Position numbers and translations under genes: made by a program
The notes under the pieces: generated by a model
Seen by the model: the letters and a program-made list of their open reading frames with translations, nothing else
Databases searched by the model: none
Told to the model about the DNA's origin: nothing
Shown here: positions 31,894 to 40,781 of the stretch, piece after piece
Position numbering within the stretch: the stretch's first letter is position 1
Layout: every line of letters begins with the position of its first letter
Assembly: GCA_024226315.1 (NCBI GenBank)
Contig: JAAELT010000098.1
Span: forward strand, 1-44,492
Direction: 5' to 3'
DNA length: 44,492 nt
From: a bacterium
Lineage (GTDB): Bacteria; Acidobacteriota; Thermoanaerobaculia; Multivoradales; J023

Positions 31894-34803
31894 TTACGAC
31901 CCCTCGCTGCCAAGTAGGTGAGTCATGCGAGCGAGCTTCAACTTCGCGAGAGGCGCGAAGTGGCCTTTTGGATACCTTCGTAAATAAGTGCGGTAGAGAT
32001 GAGGATCATCGCTCGACTCGAGAGCGATCCAGTATTCGAGTTCTGAGGAAAGCGCTGTACGTACCTTTTCCGAGGCAAGCCCGCTGCCGGCGCTGGCATT
32101 CTTGAAGAGAATATCGCCTAGACCCAACTCACCAAGGGTCATCGTCCCCCATTGTGGAGTTGTCTGCGAACGCAACGACACTTCCGATCGAACAAAACGT
32201 CCTATCTCACTACCTAGTATGAACCCATCTTGATCGATGTCTGCTTCGCCTTCGAGGGCCTGCACCACTGTCTCACGGAAGATACTGAAGTCCGGAACCA
32301 ACTGGGTCTCGTCGCCAGCGGTGATGAAGAGGCGCACCGGCTTCGCGACTAAGTCATCGATCGAGACAGATGCCTGCTGAGCCTCGACAGTGGACTTCGT
32401 CGCATCGAAGATTGTACCCGAGAAACAACTGTCGAACAGGAACAAAGCATGCCTCGAATCGATTTCTTTCGCGTAACCCTCGAAGTTGTCCATGCTCAAC
32501 AGATAAGTCAGGTAGTTGCGATCGTTGTCGGGATGGGTCGCATCGACAGGGACAATGTAGCCGAGCCTAATCCCGTGCTTTGATTCGGTCCAACCGTGTC
32601 CAGCGAAGTAGAAAAGTAGCCGATTCTCCGGAGTCTGGCCGTGCTCAGTAAAGAACTGTCTTATTTGCTGCGGCAGCTCGCTGCTGACCGGATTCTCGAT
32701 CACCTGAATCTCGAAGTCGTGGCGCTCGAGGATGGCGCGAACTGCCTTGATGTCTTCCTGTGGACCCTTCAACGGCTCCCATCCTCCGTTGTAGGCATAT
32801 GCGGCAACCAGCAACGCATGGCTCTCCTTGTAGAGTCCGGTCTGCTTCAGCCAGATCTCGAGTCCGGCAATCTCGGCATTCGAAGCTCCTTGCTGGTTAC
32901 GGGCCAGCTGAAGAAAAGACTGTGCCTTAGCCCAGTTCTCGCAGTTGCGGTGGGCCAGAGCCAGTGTCAGAAAAGGGGCGTATCCCGCGGGCGGAGATTT
33001 CTCCAGGTTGGAGGAGGCAGACTGATCCCGGTGCGAGCCAAGGATCTCTTGGGACGTCTCAATGAGCGTCATAACTTCTTCGTTGCACTCGCCCAGACGG
33101 ACCCGAGCCAAGGCTTCGAGGTAGTCCGAGAGAGCCTCTTCTCTTCGATGCTGTCGGGCTTGATCACGTCGCAGGCCCCCGATGGCGCTCTCCAGCGACG
33201 AGATTATCTCCGAGTTGCCGGAAGCCGTGGATCGCAGCTCACGAAGGGTCCGTTCGGCTCCTAGCGGGTCTTCACAGGCCACGTAACCTTGCGTCAGGCT
33301 TGCCAACAGAGAACTCTGAATATCCAAACCTAATGTATCCGCGATTGGCGCTTGCCGCAGCTCCTCCAAGACATCGATTTCTCTAAGCTGGCACCCTCCC
33401 GCCTTGATCGCTCGCGCAACTCGATTGATCAGAGCGATTCTGGCGACGCGTTGCAGAGTATCGTTTAGTGCACGCTGCTTCGCATCGAGGTCTCGCTGGC
33501 GAGTGGCCAATTGCTCAGCGGGGGCCACGCCTCTTTCTCGAGATCGTTCCAGATATGCGGTGGCACGGTCGAAGTCGCCGCAGGCGATGTGGGCATCCGA
33601 CAGCAGCAGAAAGGGCGTCCATGACACGTCAAGGGGCAGGATCTCCTCTTCGATCAGCGACTCCATCCCATCGATCGCTCGCCGAGAGCAGTAGCCGCTC
33701 TTGATCGCAGTTGCCGCTTCGCGATACTGTTTGAGCATCCGCCTGCGTTGTCTTGCATCTCGGAGTCGCCGCCGAAACTCTTCGATCGGTGGCGTCGACC
33801 CATCGTGACTCTGCGCCAGCTGGAAATGATGCTCCGCAAGGGACAATTCGTCGCACTGAAGATGAGCTTGTGCGAGTTTCAAGTAGACATTTGAGGCTTC
33901 TACCGGCTTGGCCTTCCTCGCGACGAGCCGATCGTGAATCTTCTCCAAAAGCTCGATGGCGTCGGGCACGCAAGCACCGTCAGCGAGGAGCGCGCTAGCC
34001 CGGCGTCGATCCGCTTCGAGCATCCGCTGGCGTTCCGCTTCCAGACGAGCCTTCTCCGCGACCGCCGCTGTCTCTTCCTGTCTCCGGATCGCAAGGACTA
34101 CCAACTCGAGATGCTTCCATGTTCTGTCTAAACGGAACCGCACGCCAGCGAGGCCAGCTGCCGACTCATCGTTTTCGAGTTCGTCATGAATAGCGGCGAG
34201 CGCGACCTCTACCTCAGCTAGGCGCGTCTCGATCTGGGCACCGGCACTGGCTGTTGCGGCGGCCACGCGCGCGATCTGGAACTGCTGAAACGCTGAAGAG
34301 ACTTCAGCCCGCAGGCTCTTCGTCAAGGTGGGGATCTCGATATCCAGCTCATGGCGGAGAGATTCCATCTGCCGGTGCCAGTACCGGTTCTTTCGCTTTA
34401 GAATCGAGCCTTGTCGCTCCGATTCCCGCCAGGCTTCAAGTGCTTGCTCATATCTCCCAAGATGATAAAGACAGGCACCAAGGTAATAATGAGGTAGGTA
34501 CGCCTCGTACCGCATGCCATAGGGCCGGACCCACTCCCCCTCCGAGGGCTGCTCTCGACTCGCGGCATCGAAGAGCATCAACGCCTCTTGATACTTCTCG
34601 AACTCAAATGAGCGAAGGCCTTCGGTATAGAGAATCCTGTGATCCGCCTGGGCAACCTGGGAGAGTCCAAGGATCGCCAGAAGAATCGAGCCCACTACCG
34701 CGAGTTTGGCCCGGTACCTGAACCGCGCGACGCTCAGAGTGGGTCTCATCACTCTATAGAAGACGTAAGACCGGCGCCAGCGGTCTAGGGGAAAAGCGGC
34801 CAT
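31894..34803 (-). CDS. Exported TPR-caspase (peptidase C14 family)
   Basis: A 969-residue protein. The ATG at 34803 is preferred because GGAAG precedes it; a GTG four codons upstream is possible. A hydrophobic segment at 33-52 (KLAVVGSILLAILGLSQVAQA) is an anchor or signal. Residues 54-150 are TPR-like and 190-265 a coiled coil. Four repeat modules each hold a cysteine pair: 278/317, 372/408, 471/510 and 573/621. The caspase domain (about 660-900) has catalytic His736 in FYFAGHGWTE and Cys793 in FLFDSCFSG; both are intact. The last 45 residues (LEYWIALESS...YLRRYPKGHFAPLA) are a short helical module often seen after bacterial caspases. It converges with the CHAT gene and follows an outer-membrane protein gene. 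Confidence 0.9.
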   Translation of the reverse strand: MAAFPLDRWRRSYVFYRVMRPTLSVARFRYRAKLAVVGSILLAILGLSQVAQADHRILYTEGLRSFEFEKYQEALMLFDAASREQPSEGEWVRPYGMRYEAYLPHYYLGACLYHLGRYEQALEAWRESERQGSILKRKNRYWHRQMESLRHELDIEIPTLTKSLRAEVSSAFQQFQIARVAAATASAGAQIETRLAEVEVALAAIHDELENDESAAGLAGVRFRLDRTWKHLELVVLAIRRQEETAAVAEKARLEAERQRMLEADRRRASALLADGACVPDAIELLEKIHDRLVARKAKPVEASNVYLKLAQAHLQCDELSLAEHHFQLAQSHDGSTPPIEEFRRRLRDARQRRRMLKQYREAATAIKSGYCSRRAIDGMESLIEEEILPLDVSWTPFLLLSDAHIACGDFDRATAYLERSRERGVAPAEQLATRQRDLDAKQRALNDTLQRVARIALINRVARAIKAGGCQLREIDVLEELRQAPIADTLGLDIQSSLLASLTQGYVACEDPLGAERTLRELRSTASGNSEIISSLESAIGGLRRDQARQHRREEALSDYLEALARVRLGECNEEVMTLIETSQEILGSHRDQSASSNLEKSPPAGYAPFLTLALAHRNCENWAKAQSFLQLARNQQGASNAEIAGLEIWLKQTGLYKESHALLVAAYAYNGGWEPLKGPQEDIKAVRAILERHDFEIQVIENPVSSELPQQIRQFFTEHGQTPENRLLFYFAGHGWTESKHGIRLGYIVPVDATHPDNDRNYLTYLLSMDNFEGYAKEIDSRHALFLFDSCFSGTIFDATKSTVEAQQASVSIDDLVAKPVRLFITAGDETQLVPDFSIFRETVVQALEGEADIDQDGFILGSEIGRFVRSEVSLRSQTTPQWGTMTLGELGLGDILFKNASAGSGLASEKVRTALSSELEYWIALESSDDPHLYRTYLRRYPKGHFAPLAKLKLARMTHLLGSEGS

Positions 34804-34841
34804 GATTTCTTCCACTCTCGGGCGAGGCCGTTAGTGGCCAA

Positions 34842-36410
34842 CTAGAAACGGTACACAGTAGAAACACTGAAGATGTCGGCCCGCTCCGAAAGATCGAAAG
34901 CCAGGTCGAACTGCAGCCGATTCGCTACGAAGCCGACGCCTCCGGTTACATGGAGTTCGTCTTCACCCTCTGGGAAACGGAAAGCAAAGCGGTCCTCCGG
35001 CCCCTCGACCTCCTCCGGAACTCGGCCTTCAAAGTCATAGGACAGCTGATGGTCAGGATCGTGCCATAAGCCCAACCGTAAGGCTACAGGGCTCTTTCTG
35101 GCGATCACGTACTCTAGGCCCAGATGTAGCTCATCGGCGTCTTCGACCTTGAAGTTCCTGAGATAAGGGGAGAAGCAGGGGACTTCCGAACGGGTTTCGC
35201 CTCCATGCGGATAGCGATCACCATTGAGGTTGTAGTCGCCACATGTATCGACGGAGAGGGTTGTGCCGTCCGAACGGATACCTCGTAGCGCCGTTGAAAT
35301 CAAGTTGGCCTCGGGTGAGAGGCTGGAGTACCGGACGTGGGCGTACTCGAAGGAGACCGTTAACGCCTGGGTGGGTTTGAGCATCCATCCGAAGCTGAAG
35401 ACGTCGGGCACCTCGAACTTCGTTCTCCCGCTGAGTGCTCTTACGACCCCAGGATCAACAAAGTTCTCGTTCCCGGTCTGGTCCCGTTGCGCGATCCGTT
35501 GCGCTCCCCATTGAAACTGGTAATCGAGATCGAACGTCGGGGCCTGACGGTAGACCAAGCCGATTCCCCAGCCCCCCGATTTCGCCTTCCAGATCAGACC
35601 GGCCGTGACGGCAAAGTCATCGTCGTCTCCGGTCTGCAAGGATCTGCCGGTTTCGTTTGCGTCAGAAAAATCTGCCGGATCGAAGCTTGTGGCGCTCGCC
35701 CCACTGGGCAGTGGCGGGCCATTCGTTGAGTACCGACGGCTCAAGGAGTCATAGTCAAAGGTGTAATACGAGAATCCTGCACCGAGCCAAAGACTCTTTG
35801 TGGCACTGTAAGCCACAGAAGCGCCGTAGTTGACGATCTCAAGATCGAGATTCCCGCGGATGGCACTTAGGCGGCTGCGAAGACGAGCCTGGCTAAGCAC
35901 AGATCCGGTGCCTCCATTGCGAATAAAGGGGCCCTCACTCTCGAGTTCCGCTTCAAAGGAGGCCAACTCATGGCGATAGAATGCCAGCCTCCATTTCTCG
36001 CTCGGCACGTGCGCATAGGAAATAAATGATAGCCCGGCAACGTCGCTTTCGAATTCCCGCAGCGCCAAGTTGTCGATGGTGTCGATTCCGTTGCCCGTAG
36101 GAGAAGAAGATGCACTGCCGCTGTAGGGGTATTGGGTCACGTAATTTCGGTACCGGCCTTCTACGGAGACCTCGCTCTCGATGAGCCAGATTAGTCCCGC
36201 AGGATTTGCGAAAGCCGCTGTTGCGTCATCGGCCAAGCCAGCGAAAGCGCCACCCAATGCAAGACTACGGGCGCCTGGAGGGGCAAAGTTGAACTGCAGT
36301 CCTGCGTTGATCTCCTCGTTCGTTTGCGCATTGACGCCTGGGTTGATGAGCATCAAAAACAGGAGCCCTGCCAGCAGCGCCATTGTTTTCGTGCCTTCTC
36401 GTGATAACAT
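34842..36410 (-). CDS. Outer-membrane beta-barrel, FadL/OmpP1 family
   Basis: A 522-residue outer-membrane protein. The signal peptide ends at VNAQ (residue 28). The N-terminal hatch signature GARSLALGGAFAGLADDATAAFANPAGL (42-69; described by key residues G-A-F-x-G-L-A-D-D and N-P-A-G-L) is diagnostic of FadL/OmpP1/TodX transporters of hydrophobic compounds. The body alternates amphipathic strands and loops, and the protein ends in VYRF with a terminal Phe, the barrel-assembly signal. The ribosome site AAGGAG precedes the ATG. Only 38 bp separate it from the caspase gene downstream, so they are one transcript. Confidence 0.85.
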   Translation of the reverse strand: MLSREGTKTMALLAGLLFLMLINPGVNAQTNEEINAGLQFNFAPPGARSLALGGAFAGLADDATAAFANPAGLIWLIESEVSVEGRYRNYVTQYPYSGSASSSPTGNGIDTIDNLALREFESDVAGLSFISYAHVPSEKWRLAFYRHELASFEAELESEGPFIRNGGTGSVLSQARLRSRLSAIRGNLDLEIVNYGASVAYSATKSLWLGAGFSYYTFDYDSLSRRYSTNGPPLPSGASATSFDPADFSDANETGRSLQTGDDDDFAVTAGLIWKAKSGGWGIGLVYRQAPTFDLDYQFQWGAQRIAQRDQTGNENFVDPGVVRALSGRTKFEVPDVFSFGWMLKPTQALTVSFEYAHVRYSSLSPEANLISTALRGIRSDGTTLSVDTCGDYNLNGDRYPHGGETRSEVPCFSPYLRNFKVEDADELHLGLEYVIARKSPVALRLGLWHDPDHQLSYDFEGRVPEEVEGPEDRFAFRFPEGEDELHVTGGVGFVANRLQFDLAFDLSERADIFSVSTVYRF

Positions 36411-37309
36411 AGAGATCTCCTTCGTTGTTTGATAGCCGCAGCTTATTCTGCGAGATATTCAGCTATCTGGGTCGCGTAGCGACTCAGAGCCTGGAAATTT
36501 TCGTTTGGCGGGCTGCAATCTTAAATCATCATAAAACGGAATCAACACCAAGGATCGCGGGTGTTCCACCCACGCCCGGACTTCAACCTTGAGCCTGGAT
36601 GTCCAAATCTTGGGCTTGGCGACCCGATTGCGGCTGTAGAGCCATGCGAAATGCCCATCGATGAAGCGTTACTACCAAGCAGCCAGGGAACAACTGTCGG
36701 CTCATCGCTGAGTCTAGGGATAGGAGCAGCCATCCGCCAAGAGCAGGACCACGCGCGCGACCTCTGACTCCCACCCCCGACAGTGACGGCTCTAGCTGCG
36801 AGGGCCTCACCAGGCCCGATCTCCTCCGATGAGTGTTCTGTTAGCGTGGAAACCCCAGTTCCATAAGTTCTTCTGCAGTCCAGATGATTGGATCGTTTCC
36901 CCCTATAGAGGCTATGTTAGCATAGATTGACTACCCTGGGCCACGATTCTTGAACCTGCCCCGGTTGCGTGGATAGTCTGTTGAGTTGTCGGAGGGATCC
37001 ACCAGAAGAGAACTCACAAGGTCGGCTACTTCAGGCTGCCATCCAGCGCCAGTCGCAAGGTTTTGAGTACCACCTCGACTGGGAGTGCTCGCCGCCGGCC
37101 CTGCCTGCCGCCCGGGAGGCCGATCACCTATGCCGCCTCCGTCTCGAGGAAGCGCTCACCATCGTCCGCGCCAGCCAGCGCGAGCGTCATTGTCAAGCTG
37201 GAGGTGGAGCGGTCTTGCGAATCGGCCCCCACGATTGCTTGTTGTTCGGCAAGAAGACACTCTTTCTTTTCGGAGGTTCTCTTTGATTCCTAGGCTGCGG
37301 ACAGCTACT
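36411..37309. other. Long intergenic region without a recognised gene
   Basis: About 900 bp between two minus-strand units. The part near 36430-36560 is relatively A+T-rich and should contain the promoter of the FadL-type gene. A small inverted repeat ctatg/catag lies at 36912-36925. Open frames on either strand (longest about 105 codons, 36969-37286) have no recognisable motif and poor ribosome sites. It may hold a decayed gene or a border between two genomic segments. Confidence 0.45.
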
Positions 37310-38272
37310 TCACCAGAGAGTGAAGCCTCGCCACGCCAGCAGGCCCAGCACTGCGGCGACGATGGCGAGCGCGGTCCACACGTGGCGGAGCCGGCGGATC
37401 TGGACGTAGCGGCGGAGTGCCCGCTCGAGCTCGCGCGCGTCTGCGAACCGACGGTCGGGGTCGTCGTCGAGACAGCGCAGGATGATGCGCCCCACCAGCG
37501 GGCTTCTCAGACCGCGGCGGAGGCGGGCGCGGACCCATGAACGGAGCGCAACACGCGGCTCCGACCTGCCCCGGGGCGCCGGCACCCGGACGCCGGTGAT
37601 TAGCTCGTAGAGCACGAGGCCGAGGGCGTAGACGTCTGTCGCGGGTTGCTCGCGGTTGGTACCCTGCTCGGGTGGCGCGTAGGGTCGAGTCCCGGCCCCG
37701 CGGCCGGAGGCCGTTTCGCTGCCCTCGCCCGGAGGGCCGGCGATTCCGAAGTCGATGAGCCGGATGTGACCGTCCCGCTCGAGCATCACGTTCTCCGGTT
37801 TGATGTCGCGGTGAATGAGGCCGGCGTCGTGGAGCGCCGCCACCACCTCAGACAGCTCGATCGCGAGCTCCAGAGCGCGACCGCGCCGGTGGCGGTCGCT
37901 AATGAATCGGTCGAGCGTCGGACCATCGATCTCCCGTAGTGTGAAATAGGGCAGCCCGTAGCCGTCGGTGTCGCAGTCGATCAGGTGCGGCGCGTAGGCG
38001 TGGCGGAACGCTTGGAGCGCCACGATCTCGCGTTCGATCCACTCGCACTGCTCCGGCCGGGCCATGCCCAGATTGGCCGGCATCTTGAGAATGACCCTTT
38101 CGCCGAGTTTCCGATCGTACATCCGGAAGACGCACGACATCTTACTGTATGGCGCCAGCCGCTCGAGCGGTCGCAGCCGATCGAAGTAGTCGGGGATGTA
38201 GGTGTCGTAGCCCACGGCCCCACGGCCGGGGGGCCGTCGGCCACCGGGCTCCGTGTCGCGACTTCGGCTCAT
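37310..38272 (-). CDS. Hanks-type Ser/Thr protein kinase, tail-anchored
   Basis: A 320-residue kinase with a C-terminal membrane segment (VWTALAIVAAVLGLLAW). Catalytic landmarks are Lys63 (VILK), probable Glu82, HRDIKPEN with Asp156, DFG at 174-176, and an activation segment ending TRPYAPPEQ. The glycine-rich loop is degenerate (YSKMSCVFRMYDRKLGE), so ATP binding may differ, but all catalytic residues are intact. There is no extracellular sensor after the membrane segment. It lies three genes downstream of an ECF sigma factor with an FHA domain, which reads phosphothreonine; that protein is its most likely substrate or partner. The start at 38272 has no clear ribosome site. Confidence 0.88.
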   Translation of the reverse strand: MSRSRDTEPGGRRPPGRGAVGYDTYIPDYFDRLRPLERLAPYSKMSCVFRMYDRKLGERVILKMPANLGMARPEQCEWIEREIVALQAFRHAYAPHLIDCDTDGYGLPYFTLREIDGPTLDRFISDRHRRGRALELAIELSEVVAALHDAGLIHRDIKPENVMLERDGHIRLIDFGIAGPPGEGSETASGRGAGTRPYAPPEQGTNREQPATDVYALGLVLYELITGVRVPAPRGRSEPRVALRSWVRARLRRGLRSPLVGRIILRCLDDDPDRRFADARELERALRRYVQIRRLRHVWTALAIVAAVLGLLAWRGFTLW

Positions 38273-38335
38273 CGCGACAGTTTACAGAGTGCGGCGCGCC
38301 CCGTCACGCCACTTTTTGGATCGCGCGGCCGCCGC

Positions 38336-39547
38336 TCACGGTGCCTCGTGGCCGAACCGGATCACGTGCCGCAGCCAGCCGGCGCCCTCGGCACTTTCGA
38401 TGCGAGAAAGCGTCGCCACCACGTTCTCGCCGTCGGTCCGGGGCCGCTTCGGAACCACCCTCTGGCCTCGGGAAGCGAACTGGTCGATCACTTTCCTCGG
38501 ATCGGCGTCGGGGTCGGCCAGCAGCCGCTCGAGCTCGGGGATCGGCGCTGTGCTGGCGACTAGATGGATGTCCTCGTCGATCGGCCGGCTGCCCGGCAAC
38601 GAGGCCAGGCGGAACGACCGATCGGGATCCGGGATCCAGAAGTCCGACATCGGTAGCGGGTTGCCCACGAGGGTTCCGGCGCGCGGAAACAGCCAGGCAC
38701 CGTCGCCGGTCGAGTCGATTTGATAGACGTAGACGTAGCAGGGGGTGTCGGGCCGCACGTAGATGCGATATTCGTCGCCCGAGCGCAGACTGGCAGTGCC
38801 GTCGTGGGCGATGAGTCGCATCCGGCCGGCATCGGTGCGAAAAACCCCCCACTCGATTGCCAGCCGGCCTCTACTGCCGGAGACGGTCCCCAGTTCGAGG
38901 CCGCGCTGCGCCGGTGGCGACGCCCCCGGCGCTGGCGGCGACGGCACCGGCGCCGGGCTCGCGGCCGGCGCAGGCCCGTCGAGCAACCGGATCTCGACGC
39001 GGCGGTTGGCGGCATGCTCGGGCTCCGTGCGGGCATTCGGGATCTTCGGCTGTGACTCGCCGTAGCCGAGCCCGACCACACGCCCCTGCGCAATCCGATG
39101 CTTCGTCGACAAGTAGTTGACTGCGCTCTCGACCCGTCGTTCGGATAGCCGAAGGTTGTACTGCTCTCCGCCGCGCTCGTCGCAGTGGCCGGCCATCTCG
39201 ATCCGGCGGTTGCCTACCTCCGGTGCTTGCAGAGCGCGCGCCAGCTCATCGAGCTGCCGGCGGCCGAGCGGCGTCAGCTCCACCCGGTCGAAGTCGAACG
39301 TCACAGTGATGCGCAACGGATCCGCCGGCACCACACCGCCAGGTCCCCGGGTGGTAGCACGCTGCCGGCTCAAGTAATCAACCAGCTTATCGTAGCCGAT
39401 GACCTCTTGATCCGGAAGCGCCTGGTTTTCCGGATCGGTGGCTACGAGCGGCGTGCCGAGCAGCGCGCCGAACAGCAGCGGCAGCGACCAGAGCCACCAC
39501 CGGCCGAGGTCGAACGCAGGCTCCGATGGGTTCGTGTGTCGGGTCAT
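38336..39547 (-). CDS. Exported OmpA-domain protein with DUF4384
   Basis: A 403-residue protein. Residues 20-36 form a signal or anchor segment. An OmpA-like peptidoglycan-binding domain spans about 78-192: ITVTFDFDRVELTPLGRRQ, IEMAGHCDERGGEQYN, LSERRVESAVNYL, NRRVEIRLL. A Pro/Ala linker (195-212) leads to a DUF4384 domain at about 235-340, with LRSGDEYRIYVRPDTPCYVYVYQID and AWLFPRAG. DUF4384 is often found with bacterial caspases and kinases. So this protein would sit on the cell wall and present a beta-sandwich domain. AGGAGGAGG precedes the ATG. It is in line with its same-strand neighbours. Confidence 0.85.
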   Translation of the reverse strand: MTRHTNPSEPAFDLGRWWLWSLPLLFGALLGTPLVATDPENQALPDQEVIGYDKLVDYLSRQRATTRGPGGVVPADPLRITVTFDFDRVELTPLGRRQLDELARALQAPEVGNRRIEMAGHCDERGGEQYNLRLSERRVESAVNYLSTKHRIAQGRVVGLGYGESQPKIPNARTEPEHAANRRVEIRLLDGPAPAASPAPVPSPPAPGASPPAQRGLELGTVSGSRGRLAIEWGVFRTDAGRMRLIAHDGTASLRSGDEYRIYVRPDTPCYVYVYQIDSTGDGAWLFPRAGTLVGNPLPMSDFWIPDPDRSFRLASLPGSRPIDEDIHLVASTAPIPELERLLADPDADPRKVIDQFASRGQRVVPKRPRTDGENVVATLSRIESAEGAGWLRHVIRFGHEAP

Positions 39548-39602
39548 TGCCTCCTCCTTCCAATCCTCATCATGTCACGCAAAGTCGCCCTTGCGCCGTC
39601 CG

Positions 39603-40781
39603 TCAGCCGCTCAACCAGCGAAGCAGAAGGCACAGGGCCGCGAGCAGGAGCCAGGACCTCCCGCCGAGCCAGTCCTCGACCGGCAGCTCCGGCCGATCGG
39701 TGCCGCCGGCGCCGCTCGCCACCTCCGGCGGATCGCTCACCAGGATCCGAATCGCCGTGCTCGCGCAGCGCTCGACGGCCGGCTCGCGCAGGATCTGACG
39801 CCAGCTCGCGAAAATGGCTCCGCGCTCGACGGCCGGCAGGAACGCGCTTTCCGCCTCGCCGTCGAACTTGCCGCCGAACGACTCGATGATGCGGTCGATC
39901 GGCGCCCGCCGCTCGCACGCGATCGCCTGGATCACGTCGACCCCGGGGGTGGTGGCGACGATATCGAACAAGTCACCCCGGTTGATGGGCGCGACCTGTC
40001 CGGCGGCGAAGAAGCTACCGTCTTCCAGGAGGTTGGGCAACAGCGGGAACGACGCGCCATCGTGCTGATGGCAGATGACCGCGACGTGGGCGTCGCGCTC
40101 GCTGCGCAAGAAGTACTCGATGCGCTCGCCGACGTGATACGAATGGCGGCCGTCGCCGCCCACCAGGAGACCCAGCCGAAAGTCCTGCGGCATCGACTGC
40201 AGGAGGTCGTCGACCTCGCGCATGGTGCGCAGGCTGGCAGCGCGGTTCGCAATCCGGCGATCGATGGCGGCGAGCGAGGCGTCCCCGTCGATCTTCGCCG
40301 TCTCCTTGAACAGGCTTCCGGTCGTCGGCTGCACGACGTCGACGAGCAGCTTGTAGCCGTCCTCAGCGGCGAGCACGGTGCCCTTGACCAGGTAATCGGC
40401 GAACGCCGCGGCGGCGGACGGCTGACTGGGCCCGAGCGCGTCGCCGACCGGACCTCGGCTGCCGAGCTGCCGAGCGTTGAGCTCGGCGCGCGCCACCAGC
40501 TCGACCCCGTCGAGGGCGTCCAGCGCGCGGGCGAGCTCGTGGTGGATCTCGAGGGTAAGCGGATCCTCGATGCCCTCAGGCCGGCGCTCGAAGCGGCCGA
40601 CGCCGATGCGCAGTGGGCGCGCGTCCCCGGCGTGACGAACGATCGCACGGGCAAGGGCGTCGAAGCCGCGCACCTCCTCGGCGGCCGCGGGGCGAGCGGC
40701 CGGCGCCAGCCCGGCCAACAGCGCCACCAGCGCTAGCAGCGCCAGCGCCAGCCGTCCCGGACGCCGTCCCGGCTGGCTCAC
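39603..40781 (-). CDS. Exported DUF4384 protein with C-terminal membrane anchor
   Basis: A 392-residue protein starting at GTG 40781, which overlaps the sigma-factor stop (GTGA) and has GAGGAGG upstream. A signal peptide covers about residues 1-35 (LALALLALVALLAGLAPAA). Residues 38-175 look like a FlgO/CsgG-type lipoprotein domain (FDALARAIVRHAG, IGVGRFERR, LTLEIHHELARAL...VELVARAELNARQL). A DUF4384-like domain follows at about 215-300 (YHVGERIEYFLRSERDAHVAVICH). A final hydrophobic segment (WLLLAALCLLLRW) anchors it. The frame is open further upstream but antisense composition there is a shadow of the sigma gene. Confidence 0.78.
   Translation of the reverse strand: MSQPGRRPGRLALALLALVALLAGLAPAARPAAAEEVRGFDALARAIVRHAGDARPLRIGVGRFERRPEGIEDPLTLEIHHELARALDALDGVELVARAELNARQLGSRGPVGDALGPSQPSAAAAFADYLVKGTVLAAEDGYKLLVDVVQPTTGSLFKETAKIDGDASLAAIDRRIANRAASLRTMREVDDLLQSMPQDFRLGLLVGGDGRHSYHVGERIEYFLRSERDAHVAVICHQHDGASFPLLPNLLEDGSFFAAGQVAPINRGDLFDIVATTPGVDVIQAIACERRAPIDRIIESFGGKFDGEAESAFLPAVERGAIFASWRQILREPAVERCASTAIRILVSDPPEVASGAGGTDRPELPVEDWLGGRSWLLLAALCLLLRWLSG

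Noticed and set aside
36969..37286. A 105-codon plus-strand frame in the gap
   Set aside because: No ribosome site, no motif, and several overlapping frames of similar length; treated as non-coding.
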